This document shows positions 33,043 through 40,573 of a DNA stretch of 64,000 nt, one piece after another (position 1 is the stretch's first letter; each line of letters opens with the position of its first letter). The notes beneath the pieces are model-generated. The model saw only the letters and a list, made by a program, of their open reading frames with translations, was not told where the DNA came from and ran no database searches. The DNA comes from JAWVFK01 sp033856175 (GTDB lineage Bacteria; Actinomycetota; Thermoleophilia; Solirubrobacterales; 70-9). The position numbers were made by a program, and so were the translations under genes. The stretch covers positions 1 to 64,000 of the forward strand of contig JAWVFK010000031.1 in assembly GCA_033856175.1 (NCBI GenBank), given 5' to 3'.

Positions 33043-34857
33043 CTACCAGGACCCGCCGCCGCCTCCTCCCGAGAAACCACCACCACCGCCGCCCGAGAAG
33101 CCGCCCCCTCCCCCGCTCGATTCCGGCGCCACCTGAGAGGCGAAGCCGGAACTGAACGAGGCGCCGGTGAACGAGCTCATCGCGAGCTGGTTGTTGAGCG
33201 CGAGGTAGGCCCAGCCGCTGTTTCCGGCCGACTCCAGCACCGGCGCCGGGATCCGGCCGGAGGCGATCATCCGGTCGGCGGTGCCGAAGGCGACGCCGAA
33301 GACGAGGATGCGCTTCCAGAGATCGAGCGTCGCCGGCGGGTCGTCGTCGAGCCGCGGGAAGTCGGCGGTCCAGCGGGAAAACGCCTGCCAGCGGGCACTG
33401 CGCTCGCGGTACTCCGGCGCCAGCCGGCGGACCGAGTTGCCGCCGGCGAAGAGGACCACCAGCAGGGTCCCGACGCCGATCGCTATCGGTCCGAAGCCGC
33501 GGTGATCGACGGCGATGTCGGCCCAGGCGACGAGGCCGAAGCAGACGATGACGGCGAAGCCGAGCAGGAACTGCCAGCCCGTGTAGTCGCGGTCCCACTC
33601 CAGCTGGCCGTCGTCGGCGGCGTCGAGTGCCGTCGTCATCTCGTTCCAGCGGCTGCGCCAGCCCTCGTCGTGCTCGGGGATTCGATCGCTCATCTCGCTC
33701 ATCGCCACCGAGTCGTCGCCGATCAGCTCGTCGAAGAAGTCGAGCACCTTCTTCTCGTAGGGCTCGAGCTTCGCGGTCGGGCGCTTGGCTGCCTTCGAGA
33801 TCGCGATGTCAAGCTCCTCCGTTTCGGTCGTCGCCTGCTTGTCGTCGTAGTAGCCGCGGTCGACGAGGTCGAGCAGGGTTGCGAGGACGGTGTCGTTGCT
33901 CTCGTCGCCCTCGTGGGCGAGCCCATAGGCGAGCGCCGGCGGCGCGTCGTCGGGAGGCCCCGAGAGATATTTCGGCGTCGAGGTCGGCCGCTCGCGGGCG
34001 AGGATGCGCATCGCCGCCATCGCCAGCAGGGCCAGCGCAGCAAGGATCAGCGCGAGCAGCAGCGCGTGATGGGCGAGCCAGCGCTTGGCTCGCTGAAACG
34101 GGGTGTTGAAGTCCTTGTCGAGGCCCTTCTCCTCGGCGAGGATCTTGGCGAGGCCGGCGCCGGCGCCATGGCGAGCGCCGCTGACGTCGCGTCCGGGCGC
34201 TCGCGGCACCGTGACCCGCATCTCGACGGCGGTCTTGTCGAAGATGTCGCTTGCCTCCAGCGTCGCGACGCCGCGACCGCGGACGGTGCGGCCCTCGACC
34301 GAGCGCGGATGGCCCCAGACCCGGTAGGCGCTGTTGGCGGGGTCGAGAGCGCGATCTGTCAGGTCGGCGCCCAGGTGGGGCAGACCGAACTTCCACTGGT
34401 CGCCCCAGACCGCCCAGGGGACGTCGATGACGTCGTCGTAGGCGACCGCCGCGTCGAAGACGCGATAGGAGATCTCGAAGGTCCGCTTCTCGTCCGTGGC
34501 TCGGTAGTGCCAGACGATCCGAACGCCGTCGGGCATCGAGGTGGCGCCGAAGACGCCGGGCGCGTCGTTGCTGCCGAGCGCGGTGTTGCCGCCCGGCTCG
34601 TAGGCCTTGCCGCCCTCGCTGACCTTGATGTCGCCGATCCGCTCGCCGTGGCGGAGGACGATGTCGCGGTAGGAGCCCTCGAAGTGGCCCTGATAGTCGA
34701 AGCCCAGCCGCTCGCTGACCAGCAGGCTGGAGTCCTTGGCGAGGCGGAGACCGACGTGGGCGTCGACGATGTCGGCGCTGCGGGCCTGCGCCGCCGCCGG
34801 AAAGGCGAGCAGGGCGGCGAGTGCGAGCGCCAGCAGGCGGCCGCGGCGAATCGTCAC
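33043..34857 (-). CDS. DUF2207 membrane protein
   Basis: This 604-residue protein has a signal peptide (RLLALALAALLAFPAAAQA), an extracytoplasmic beta-rich domain with the DUF2207 pattern (VSERLGFDYQGHFEGSYRDI), and a membrane helix near 270-290. A long cytoplasmic part and a second helix pair (about 445-485) follow, then a glycine/serine-rich tail of GGGGGFSGGGGG repeats. It is coupled to LemA by a GTGA overlap, a pairing seen in many bacteria. The exact function is unknown; a role in envelope maintenance is plausible. Confidence 0.85.
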   Translation of the reverse strand: MTIRRGRLLALALAALLAFPAAAQARSADIVDAHVGLRLAKDSSLLVSERLGFDYQGHFEGSYRDIVLRHGERIGDIKVSEGGKAYEPGGNTALGSNDAPGVFGATSMPDGVRIVWHYRATDEKRTFEISYRVFDAAVAYDDVIDVPWAVWGDQWKFGLPHLGADLTDRALDPANSAYRVWGHPRSVEGRTVRGRGVATLEASDIFDKTAVEMRVTVPRAPGRDVSGARHGAGAGLAKILAEEKGLDKDFNTPFQRAKRWLAHHALLLALILAALALLAMAAMRILARERPTSTPKYLSGPPDDAPPALAYGLAHEGDESNDTVLATLLDLVDRGYYDDKQATTETEELDIAISKAAKRPTAKLEPYEKKVLDFFDELIGDDSVAMSEMSDRIPEHDEGWRSRWNEMTTALDAADDGQLEWDRDYTGWQFLLGFAVIVCFGLVAWADIAVDHRGFGPIAIGVGTLLVVLFAGGNSVRRLAPEYRERSARWQAFSRWTADFPRLDDDPPATLDLWKRILVFGVAFGTADRMIASGRIPAPVLESAGNSGWAYLALNNQLAMSSFTGASFSSGFASQVAPESSGGGGGFSGGGGGGFSGGGGGGSW

Positions 34858-35483
34858 TGCTGCGGCGGCGCCTCGCCCGTGCCGGGACTCGGCGGGGGCG
34901 GCGGCGCCGGCGCGGGGGCATCAGCCCCGGCAAAGCTGACCTGCGGCGCCGCCTCGGCCTCGGTCGGCGCGTCGAAGAAGGTACGGGCGTCGAAGCCGAA
35001 CATGTTGGCGACGACGACCGCTGGGAAGACCTGGATCGACGTGTTGTAGGTCTGGACGGTGTCGTTGTAGACGCGCCGCGTGATCGCGATCTGATCCTCG
35101 GTCTCGGAGAGCTGGCCCTGGAGCTGGGTGAAGTTCTCGGTTGCCCGCAGCTGCGGATAGGCCTCGGCCACAGCCATCAGCCGCCCGAGCGCCTGGCTGA
35201 GGACGCCCTCCTGGGCGGCCTGCTGGGCCGGCGTGCTCGCCGCCTGAGCCGCGGCCCGCGCCTGGGTGACGTTCTCGAAGGTCTCGCGCTCGTGCGTCGC
35301 ATAGCCCTTGACCGTCTCGACGAGGTTCGGGATCAGGTCGTGGCGCCGCTGCAGCGCGGTCTCGATCTGGGCCCAGCTGTTGTCGACCGCCAGCCGCTGC
35401 CCGACGAGGCGGTTGTAGGTCATCCAGAAGAACAGCCCGATCAGGACTGCGACGGCAACGACGATCAGGATTCCGATCCCCAC
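34854..35483 (-). CDS. lemA: LemA family protein
   Basis: This 209-residue protein has one N-terminal membrane helix (ILIVVAVAVLIGLFFW) and the LemA helical bundle: LAVDNSWAQIETALQRRHDLIPNLVETVKGYA at about 31-62, then ATENFTQLQGQLSETEDQIA and FDARTFFDAP near the end. The last ~30 residues are Pro/Ala-rich. The start is GTG. Function is not established for the family. It is the first gene of a two-gene operon with DUF2207. Confidence 0.92.
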   Translation of the reverse strand: MGIGILIVVAVAVLIGLFFWMTYNRLVGQRLAVDNSWAQIETALQRRHDLIPNLVETVKGYATHERETFENVTQARAAAQAASTPAQQAAQEGVLSQALGRLMAVAEAYPQLRATENFTQLQGQLSETEDQIAITRRVYNDTVQTYNTSIQVFPAVVVANMFGFDARTFFDAPTEAEAAPQVSFAGADAPAPAPPPPPSPGTGEAPPQQ

Positions 35484-35587
35484 GCCCGCAACCTAGCCGG
35501 TCGCAGGCGCCGGTGTCGAGCTCGGGCGCCGTTGACCCCCTCCAGATTCTTAGACGGCCTTTGGAATCGGCCGCAACCATTGCTCCC

Positions 35588-35917
35588 ATGACCGACCCAG
35601 CGCTGTCTACGGTCCCCGGCTCGCGCCTCGCCGAACGGCGGCGCCGGACCCTCTCTCTACGACGCCGAACGCTCGCCGCCGGCTGCTCGGTCTTCGCGGC
35701 GGTCTGGATCGGGATCTTCGCGCGCATGGCCGGCGGCCACGATCCCGTCCTGGCTGCCGCCAGCACCCCACCGAAAGCAGCGGCTCCGGCGACGAGCGCG
35801 CCTCCGGTCGCAGCCAGCGACCCGGGGCTCGTCTACGACCCCAACAACGGCGGCTATGTCGAGAGCTCGCCGCAGTCGCTGCCGCCGCCGGAGCCGATGA
35901 CCACGCGCCAATCGTGA
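35588..35917 (+). CDS. Small single-span membrane protein (109 aa) of the ApbE cluster
   Basis: I do not recognise this protein. It has an Arg-rich N terminus (RLAERRRRTLSLRRRT), one hydrophobic segment (LAAGCSVFAAVWIGIFARM) and a Pro/Ala/Ser-rich outer part ending in MTTRQS. It overlaps the ApbE gene by 4 nt (GTGA), so it is co-translated with it. I see no clear (S/T)GA(S/T) acceptor motif for flavinylation. It probably acts with the ferric-reductase-like protein in membrane electron transfer; that is inference from context. Confidence 0.65.
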   Translation: MTDPALSTVPGSRLAERRRRTLSLRRRTLAAGCSVFAAVWIGIFARMAGGHDPVLAAASTPPKAAAPATSAPPVAASDPGLVYDPNNGGYVESSPQSLPPPEPMTTRQS

Positions 35918-36849
35918 TCCGAGCTGAGGCGGGCGACGCCTTTCCATGCTTCGGCGCCAGCGCGACGGTCCGGATCGGCTCTGCGGACCACGATGCCGCA
36001 GCGGCTGCAGCGACTGCTGCTCGCCGCAGGCTGCTGAGCCTGCACGACCGGTTCTCGCGCTTCCTGCCGGAGAGCGAGCTCTGTCGCATCAACGACGAGC
36101 CGCGGGCAACGGCACGAGCGAGCGACGAGATGCGGCTGCTCGCGAGAGGGACACTCGAAGCCGAGCGCCTCAGCGGCGGACTGGTCGACGCAACCGGGCT
36201 CGAGGCCCTCGAGCAGGCCGGCTACCGCAGCTCACTGGTTGGAGCCACACCGCTGCCGTTGCCCGAGGCGCTCGCCGAGGCTCCCGAGCGACGCCCGGCA
36301 CGACCCGCGGCGCGGACGGCCCGCGACCGGCTAACGGTCGATGACGCGAGCGGGACGATCAGCCGGTCTCCCGGCCTCAGGCTCGACAGCGGCGGCATCG
36401 CCAAGGGACTGGCGGCGGACCTCATCGCCGCGTCGCTCGAGGGCCATGCGAGCTACGCGGTCAACTGCGGTGGCGACATGCGCGTCGGCGGCCTGGCGAG
36501 GGCCCCGCGCCTGATCGAGGTCGAGGACCCCTTTGGCGGCGAGCCGGTTCACCGCTTTCACCTCGCCCGCGGAGCCGTCGCGACGAGCGGCATCGGAAAG
36601 CGAAGCTGGGCGCGCCCAGATGGAGCGCCTGCCCATCACCTGCTCGACCCCTCGTCGGGGCAGCCCGCCTTCACGGGCGTCGTCCAAGCGACGGCCCTCG
36701 CCCCCACCGCGTTTCTCGCCGAGGTGCTGGCCAAGCTCGCCGTCCTGCGCGGCCCGCAGGCGGGCCCGCGGGCGCTGCCCTACGGAGGGGTCGTCGTCCT
36801 CGATGACGGCAGCGCCCGGCTGATCGGCAGTGCGGTCCGCCGTCACTGA
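35914..36849 (+). CDS. apbE: ApbE-family FAD:protein FMN transferase
   Basis: This 311-residue protein matches ApbE in order: RLLSLHDRFSRFLPESELCRIN, then DSGGIAKGLAADLIA, the YAVNCGGDMRVGG loop and the signature HHLLDPSSGQPA. ApbE transfers FMN from FAD to a Thr or Ser of target redox proteins, normally outside the membrane. No signal peptide is visible here, so export or location is unclear. It sits between a small membrane protein and a ferric-reductase-like protein. Confidence 0.88.
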   Translation: MIRAEAGDAFPCFGASATVRIGSADHDAAAAAATAARRRLLSLHDRFSRFLPESELCRINDEPRATARASDEMRLLARGTLEAERLSGGLVDATGLEALEQAGYRSSLVGATPLPLPEALAEAPERRPARPAARTARDRLTVDDASGTISRSPGLRLDSGGIAKGLAADLIAASLEGHASYAVNCGGDMRVGGLARAPRLIEVEDPFGGEPVHRFHLARGAVATSGIGKRSWARPDGAPAHHLLDPSSGQPAFTGVVQATALAPTAFLAEVLAKLAVLRGPQAGPRALPYGGVVVLDDGSARLIGSAVRRH

Positions 36850-36852
36850 GCG

Positions 36853-37452
36853 ATGAACGCCGGCACGCACCTGTTCTGGATCACGAGCCGCGCCGCCGGC
36901 ACCGCCGCGATCGTCGCCGCGAGCGCCAGCGTCACGGTCGGCATCCTGCTCGGCCGCCGTCGCTCGACTTCGCTGACCGATCTGCGGGCGCTGCACGAGG
37001 CGCTGTCCCTGCTGACCCTGGCGCTGATCGGCGTCCACGGCCTTTCCCTGCTCGGCGATCACTTTCTGCGGCCGGGCCTTGCCGGAATCCTCATCCCCTT
37101 CGACGGCAGCTACCGCCCGGTTTGGACGGGCCTGGGCATCATCGGCGGCTATGGACTGGCGGCGCTTGGGCTCAGCTACTACCTCCGTGACGCGATTGGC
37201 CCCTCGCGCTGGCGCCGCCTGCATCAGCTCACGGCGCTCTTCTGGGCGCTCGGAGTGGCGCACTCGATCGGCGGTGGAAGCGACGGTGGGACGGCGTGGT
37301 TCCTGCTGCTCGGCGCCGCCGCCGTCCTGCCCGCCGCAGCCATGGTCCTCGGGCGCACCGGCAGTGGCTTCGCGCAGATCTTGAACCTGCCGCGAGAGCA
37401 TTCCCCGGTTCGGACGGAGCCGGCACCGCGACCGCTCCTGCCCGACCGCTAA
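36853..37452 (+). CDS. Ferric-reductase-like transmembrane (heme-binding) protein
   Basis: This 199-residue protein has about five to six helices. Histidine pairs suited to heme b are seen in LHEALSLLTLALIGVHGLSL and RLHQLTALFWALGVAHSIG, as in the MsrQ/FRD domain. The cytoplasmic NADH/FAD domain of full ferric reductases is absent, so electrons must come from another protein. Co-occurrence with ApbE suggests a flavinylated partner. It follows apbE after 3 nt. Confidence 0.82.
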   Translation: MNAGTHLFWITSRAAGTAAIVAASASVTVGILLGRRRSTSLTDLRALHEALSLLTLALIGVHGLSLLGDHFLRPGLAGILIPFDGSYRPVWTGLGIIGGYGLAALGLSYYLRDAIGPSRWRRLHQLTALFWALGVAHSIGGGSDGGTAWFLLLGAAAVLPAAAMVLGRTGSGFAQILNLPREHSPVRTEPAPRPLLPDR

Positions 37453-37455
37453 AAT
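37450..37455 (+). promoter_or_regulatory. Possible -10 box TAAAAT before the Rieske-sufBD genes
   Basis: TAAAAT overlaps the stop codon of the upstream gene and stands out by its AT content. No matching -35 was found. The leader to the Rieske ATG would be about 50 nt. Confidence 0.35.
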
Positions 37456-37512
37456 CCGAGTCCGGCGCTTGGGAATACGGCACGAGCCGATCCCGGGGCC
37501 CGGATCGCCACC

Positions 37513-37836
37513 ATGCCAGAAGCCGCCACCACTATCCCCGTCTGCCCCGCCGCCGAGCTGGCGAGCGGCGAGATGCGCTTGGTCGAGGTCGGCGAGCGCA
37601 AGATCGGCGTCTTCAACTGCGACGGCGCGCTCTACGCGATCGAGGACCGCTGCTCTCACGACGACGGCCCGCTCGCCGAGGGTGAGTTCGACGCCGCTAC
37701 CTGTACCGTGGAGTGTCCGAGACACGGGTCGCTGTTCGACCTGACGAGCGGCCGGCCGAAGACGCTTCCCGCCTACCAACCGGTCGAGACCTTCCCGGTC
37801 TCGGTCGAAGACGGAACAGTCAAGCTGGAGATCTAA
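37513..37836 (+). CDS. Rieske-type [2Fe-2S] ferredoxin of the suf cluster
   Basis: This 107-residue soluble protein carries the Rieske ligands in CSHDDGPLAEGEFD (Cys-x-His) and VECPRHGSLFD (Cys-x2-His). It resembles the non-heme ferredoxins encoded beside actinobacterial suf genes. It lies 7 nt before sufB. It may donate electrons during cluster assembly or simply be an Fe-S client. Confidence 0.92.
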   Translation: MPEAATTIPVCPAAELASGEMRLVEVGERKIGVFNCDGALYAIEDRCSHDDGPLAEGEFDAATCTVECPRHGSLFDLTSGRPKTLPAYQPVETFPVSVEDGTVKLEI

Positions 37837-37843
37837 AGCAGAG

Positions 37844-39298
37844 ATGACCACTCCCCCGCCCCCAGAGACACTCACCAGCGAGCAGCGCGAGCGCGATCAG
37901 GTCGCCGGCATCAACGCCGACTACCGGGAGCGCTTCGGCTTCCACGATCCCGAGACCGGTTACGCCTACAAGGCGCCGAAGGGCCTCTCCCGCGCGGTCG
38001 TCGAGTCGATCTCCGAATACAAGGAGGAGCCCGCCTGGATGCGCGAGTTCCGGCTCAAGGCGTTCGATCACTTCGAGTCGCGGCCGACGCCGAACTGGGG
38101 CGGCAACCTCGGCCAGATCGACTGGAACGACATCCATTACTTCGTCCGCGCCTCGGAGAAGAACAGCCGCGACTGGAGCGAGGTCCCCGAGGACATCAAG
38201 AACACCTTCGACCGCCTCGGCATCCCCGAAGCCGAGCGCAAGTTCCTCAGCGGCGTCGGCGCGCAGTACGAGTCGGAGGTCGTCTACCACCAGGTCAACG
38301 AGAAGCTCGAGGCCCAGGGAGTCATCTTCACCGACATGGACACCGCCCTACGCGAGCACGAGGACCTCGTCCGCGAGTACTGGGCAACGGTCATCCCGGC
38401 CAACGACAACAAGCTCGCCGCCCTCAACTCGGCGGTCTGGTCCGGGGGCTCCTTCGTCTATGTCCCCGCCGGCGTCAAGGTCGAGATGCCGCTCCAGGCC
38501 TATTTCCGGATCAACACCGAGAACATGGGCCAGTTCGAGCGAACCTTGATCATCGCCGAGGAGGGTGCGGACGTCCATTACGTGGAGGGGTGCACGGCTC
38601 CTGTCTACTCCTCGGACTCGCTGCATTCAGCCGTCGTCGAAATCGTCGCCAAGCCGAGCTCGCGTGTCCGCTACACGACGGTCCAGAACTGGTCGCAGAA
38701 CGTCTTCAACCTCGTCACCAAGCGGGCGATCGCTCAGGAGAACGCGACGATGGAGTGGGTCGACTGCAACCTCGGCTCAAAGCTGACGATGAAGTACCCG
38801 TCGATCTACCTGCTCGGCGAGGGCGCCCACGGCGAGATCCTCTCGATCGCCTTCGCCGGCAAGGGCCAGCACCAGGATGCCGGCGGCAAGATCATCCACG
38901 CCGCCCCGCGCACCACCTCCTCGATCTTCGCCAAGTCGATCTCCAAGGACGGCGGCCGTGGCACCTACCGGGGCCTGCTCGAGATCGCCAAGGGCGCCGT
39001 CGGCTCCCGATCGAAGGTCGTCTGCGACGCGCTGCTGCTCGACGAGCACTCGCGCTCGGACACCTACCCGACGATCCGGATCGGCGAGGACGACGTCGAT
39101 GTCGGCCATGAGGCGTCCGTCTCCAAGATCGGCGAGGAGCAGCTCTTCTACCTGCAGAGCCGCGGCCTCGACGAGGAGGAGGCCGCGAAGATGATCGTCA
39201 ACGGCTTCATCGAGCCGATCACGAAGGAGCTGCCGATGGAGTACGCCGTCGAGCTCAACCGCTTGATCGAGTTGCAGATGGAAGGCTCGATTGGCTGA
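37844..39298 (+). CDS. sufB: SufB Fe-S scaffold protein
   Basis: This 484-residue scaffold subunit has the SufB signature TVQNWSQNVFNL, MEWVDCNLGSKLTMKYPS and the C-terminal EEQLFYLQSRGLDEEEA plus GFIEPITKELPMEYAVEL. YVEGCTAPVYSSDSLH is the characteristic block near residue 250. The Cys in DCNLGS corresponds to a cluster or sulfur ligand region. The TAA of the Rieske gene is 7 nt upstream. It acts with SufC and SufD. Confidence 0.96.
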   Translation: MTTPPPPETLTSEQRERDQVAGINADYRERFGFHDPETGYAYKAPKGLSRAVVESISEYKEEPAWMREFRLKAFDHFESRPTPNWGGNLGQIDWNDIHYFVRASEKNSRDWSEVPEDIKNTFDRLGIPEAERKFLSGVGAQYESEVVYHQVNEKLEAQGVIFTDMDTALREHEDLVREYWATVIPANDNKLAALNSAVWSGGSFVYVPAGVKVEMPLQAYFRINTENMGQFERTLIIAEEGADVHYVEGCTAPVYSSDSLHSAVVEIVAKPSSRVRYTTVQNWSQNVFNLVTKRAIAQENATMEWVDCNLGSKLTMKYPSIYLLGEGAHGEILSIAFAGKGQHQDAGGKIIHAAPRTTSSIFAKSISKDGGRGTYRGLLEIAKGAVGSRSKVVCDALLLDEHSRSDTYPTIRIGEDDVDVGHEASVSKIGEEQLFYLQSRGLDEEEAAKMIVNGFIEPITKELPMEYAVELNRLIELQMEGSIG

Positions 39299-40565
39299 CG
39301 GATTGGCGGAGCCGGGCTGGTTGACCGAGAGGCGCCGTCAGGGCGCCTCTCTCACGCAGACACTCGCGCTGCCGACCCAGAAGACGAAAGGCTGGGAGTT
39401 CACCGATCTCGCCGGCCTGGAACTGGACGCCTTCGCAGCGACCGGGCTGGGCGACCCGGCGGCGCTCGAGCGCGCGCCGCGCCTCGTCGCTCCGTTCACC
39501 GGCGGCCTGCAGCTGCGTCAGGTCGACGGCCACTCTCTCGACAGCCCCGCGGACGCGCCGGCCCAGCCCGACAAGCCCGTCGTGATGCCGCTCGACGAAG
39601 CGGCCGAGCGCTACCCGGACCTGGTCCGCGCCCACCTCGGATCGATCGTGCCGAGCGAGGACCCCTTCGTCGCCCGCAACGACGCGGCCTGGAGCGGCGG
39701 CGCCTTCGTCTACGTGCCGAAGGGGCAGTCGCTCGACGCTCCCGTGGAGCTGACGGCGGTCCAGGCGACCGCGGCCAGCACGCTCCACTGGCGGACGCTG
39801 ATCGTCCTCGAGGAGGGCGCCCAGGCCGAGGTCTGGGAGCAGTACCTCTCGGCCGGCGAAGGCGCCGGATCGATCTTCAACACCGTGGTCGAGCTGCGGG
39901 TGGGCCCCGGCGCCAGCCTGCGCTTCGCCAGCGGCCAGAACCTCGACCCGGCGAGCTGGATCTTCGGCAGCCAGCGAGCCGAGGTCGAGCGCGACGGCTC
40001 ACTCGACTGGATCGCCCTCGGATTCGGGTCAGGCCACGGCAAGGTGCGGATGGAGACCAAGCTCGCCGGCCAGGGAGCCAGCGCCAAGGTCACCGGCGCC
40101 TACGCCGGCCAGGGCTCGCAGCATCTCGACTTCGACACGACCCAGGAGCACGCGGCACCGAGCACGACCTCGGACCTCGCCTTCCGCGGCGTGCTGGTCG
40201 ACAGCGCGACGGCCGTCTGGCGCGGCATGATCCGCGTCGACCCCGGCGCCCAGAAGACCGACGCCTTCCAGGAGAGCCGCAACCTGCTGCTCTCCAAGCA
40301 CGCCCACGCCGACGCCATCCCCGGGCTCGAGATCGAGGCCGACGACGTCCGCTGCACCCACGCCGCGGCGATCGCCCAGGTCGACGCCGAGCAGCTCTAC
40401 TACCTGCGCAGCCGCGGCCTCGCCGAGGCCGACGCCAAGCGCCTCGTCATCGAGGGCTTCATGCAGGAGCTGGTCGAGCGCCTGACCGAGGGCCAGGTCG
40501 GCAACGCCCTCTCGGCGGCGCTGGAGCTGCGGCTCGAGCAGATCCTCGCGGCGACGCCCGCTTAG
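39291..40565 (+). CDS. sufD: SufD Fe-S scaffold protein
   Basis: This 424-residue paralogue of SufB has TKGWEFTDLAGLELDAF at the start, VYVPKGQSLDAPVEL, GQGSQHLDFDTTQEH, and near the end ADDVRCTHAAAIAQVDAEQLYYLRSRGLAEADA with its conserved His. The start is TTG at 39291, supported by GGAAGG 7 nt upstream and overlapping the sufB stop by 8 nt. An internal TTG 12 nt later is a weaker alternative. Confidence 0.94.
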   Translation: MADGLAEPGWLTERRRQGASLTQTLALPTQKTKGWEFTDLAGLELDAFAATGLGDPAALERAPRLVAPFTGGLQLRQVDGHSLDSPADAPAQPDKPVVMPLDEAAERYPDLVRAHLGSIVPSEDPFVARNDAAWSGGAFVYVPKGQSLDAPVELTAVQATAASTLHWRTLIVLEEGAQAEVWEQYLSAGEGAGSIFNTVVELRVGPGASLRFASGQNLDPASWIFGSQRAEVERDGSLDWIALGFGSGHGKVRMETKLAGQGASAKVTGAYAGQGSQHLDFDTTQEHAAPSTTSDLAFRGVLVDSATAVWRGMIRVDPGAQKTDAFQESRNLLLSKHAHADAIPGLEIEADDVRCTHAAAIAQVDAEQLYYLRSRGLAEADAKRLVIEGFMQELVERLTEGQVGNALSAALELRLEQILAATPA

Positions 40566-40573
40566 GGCGAAGG

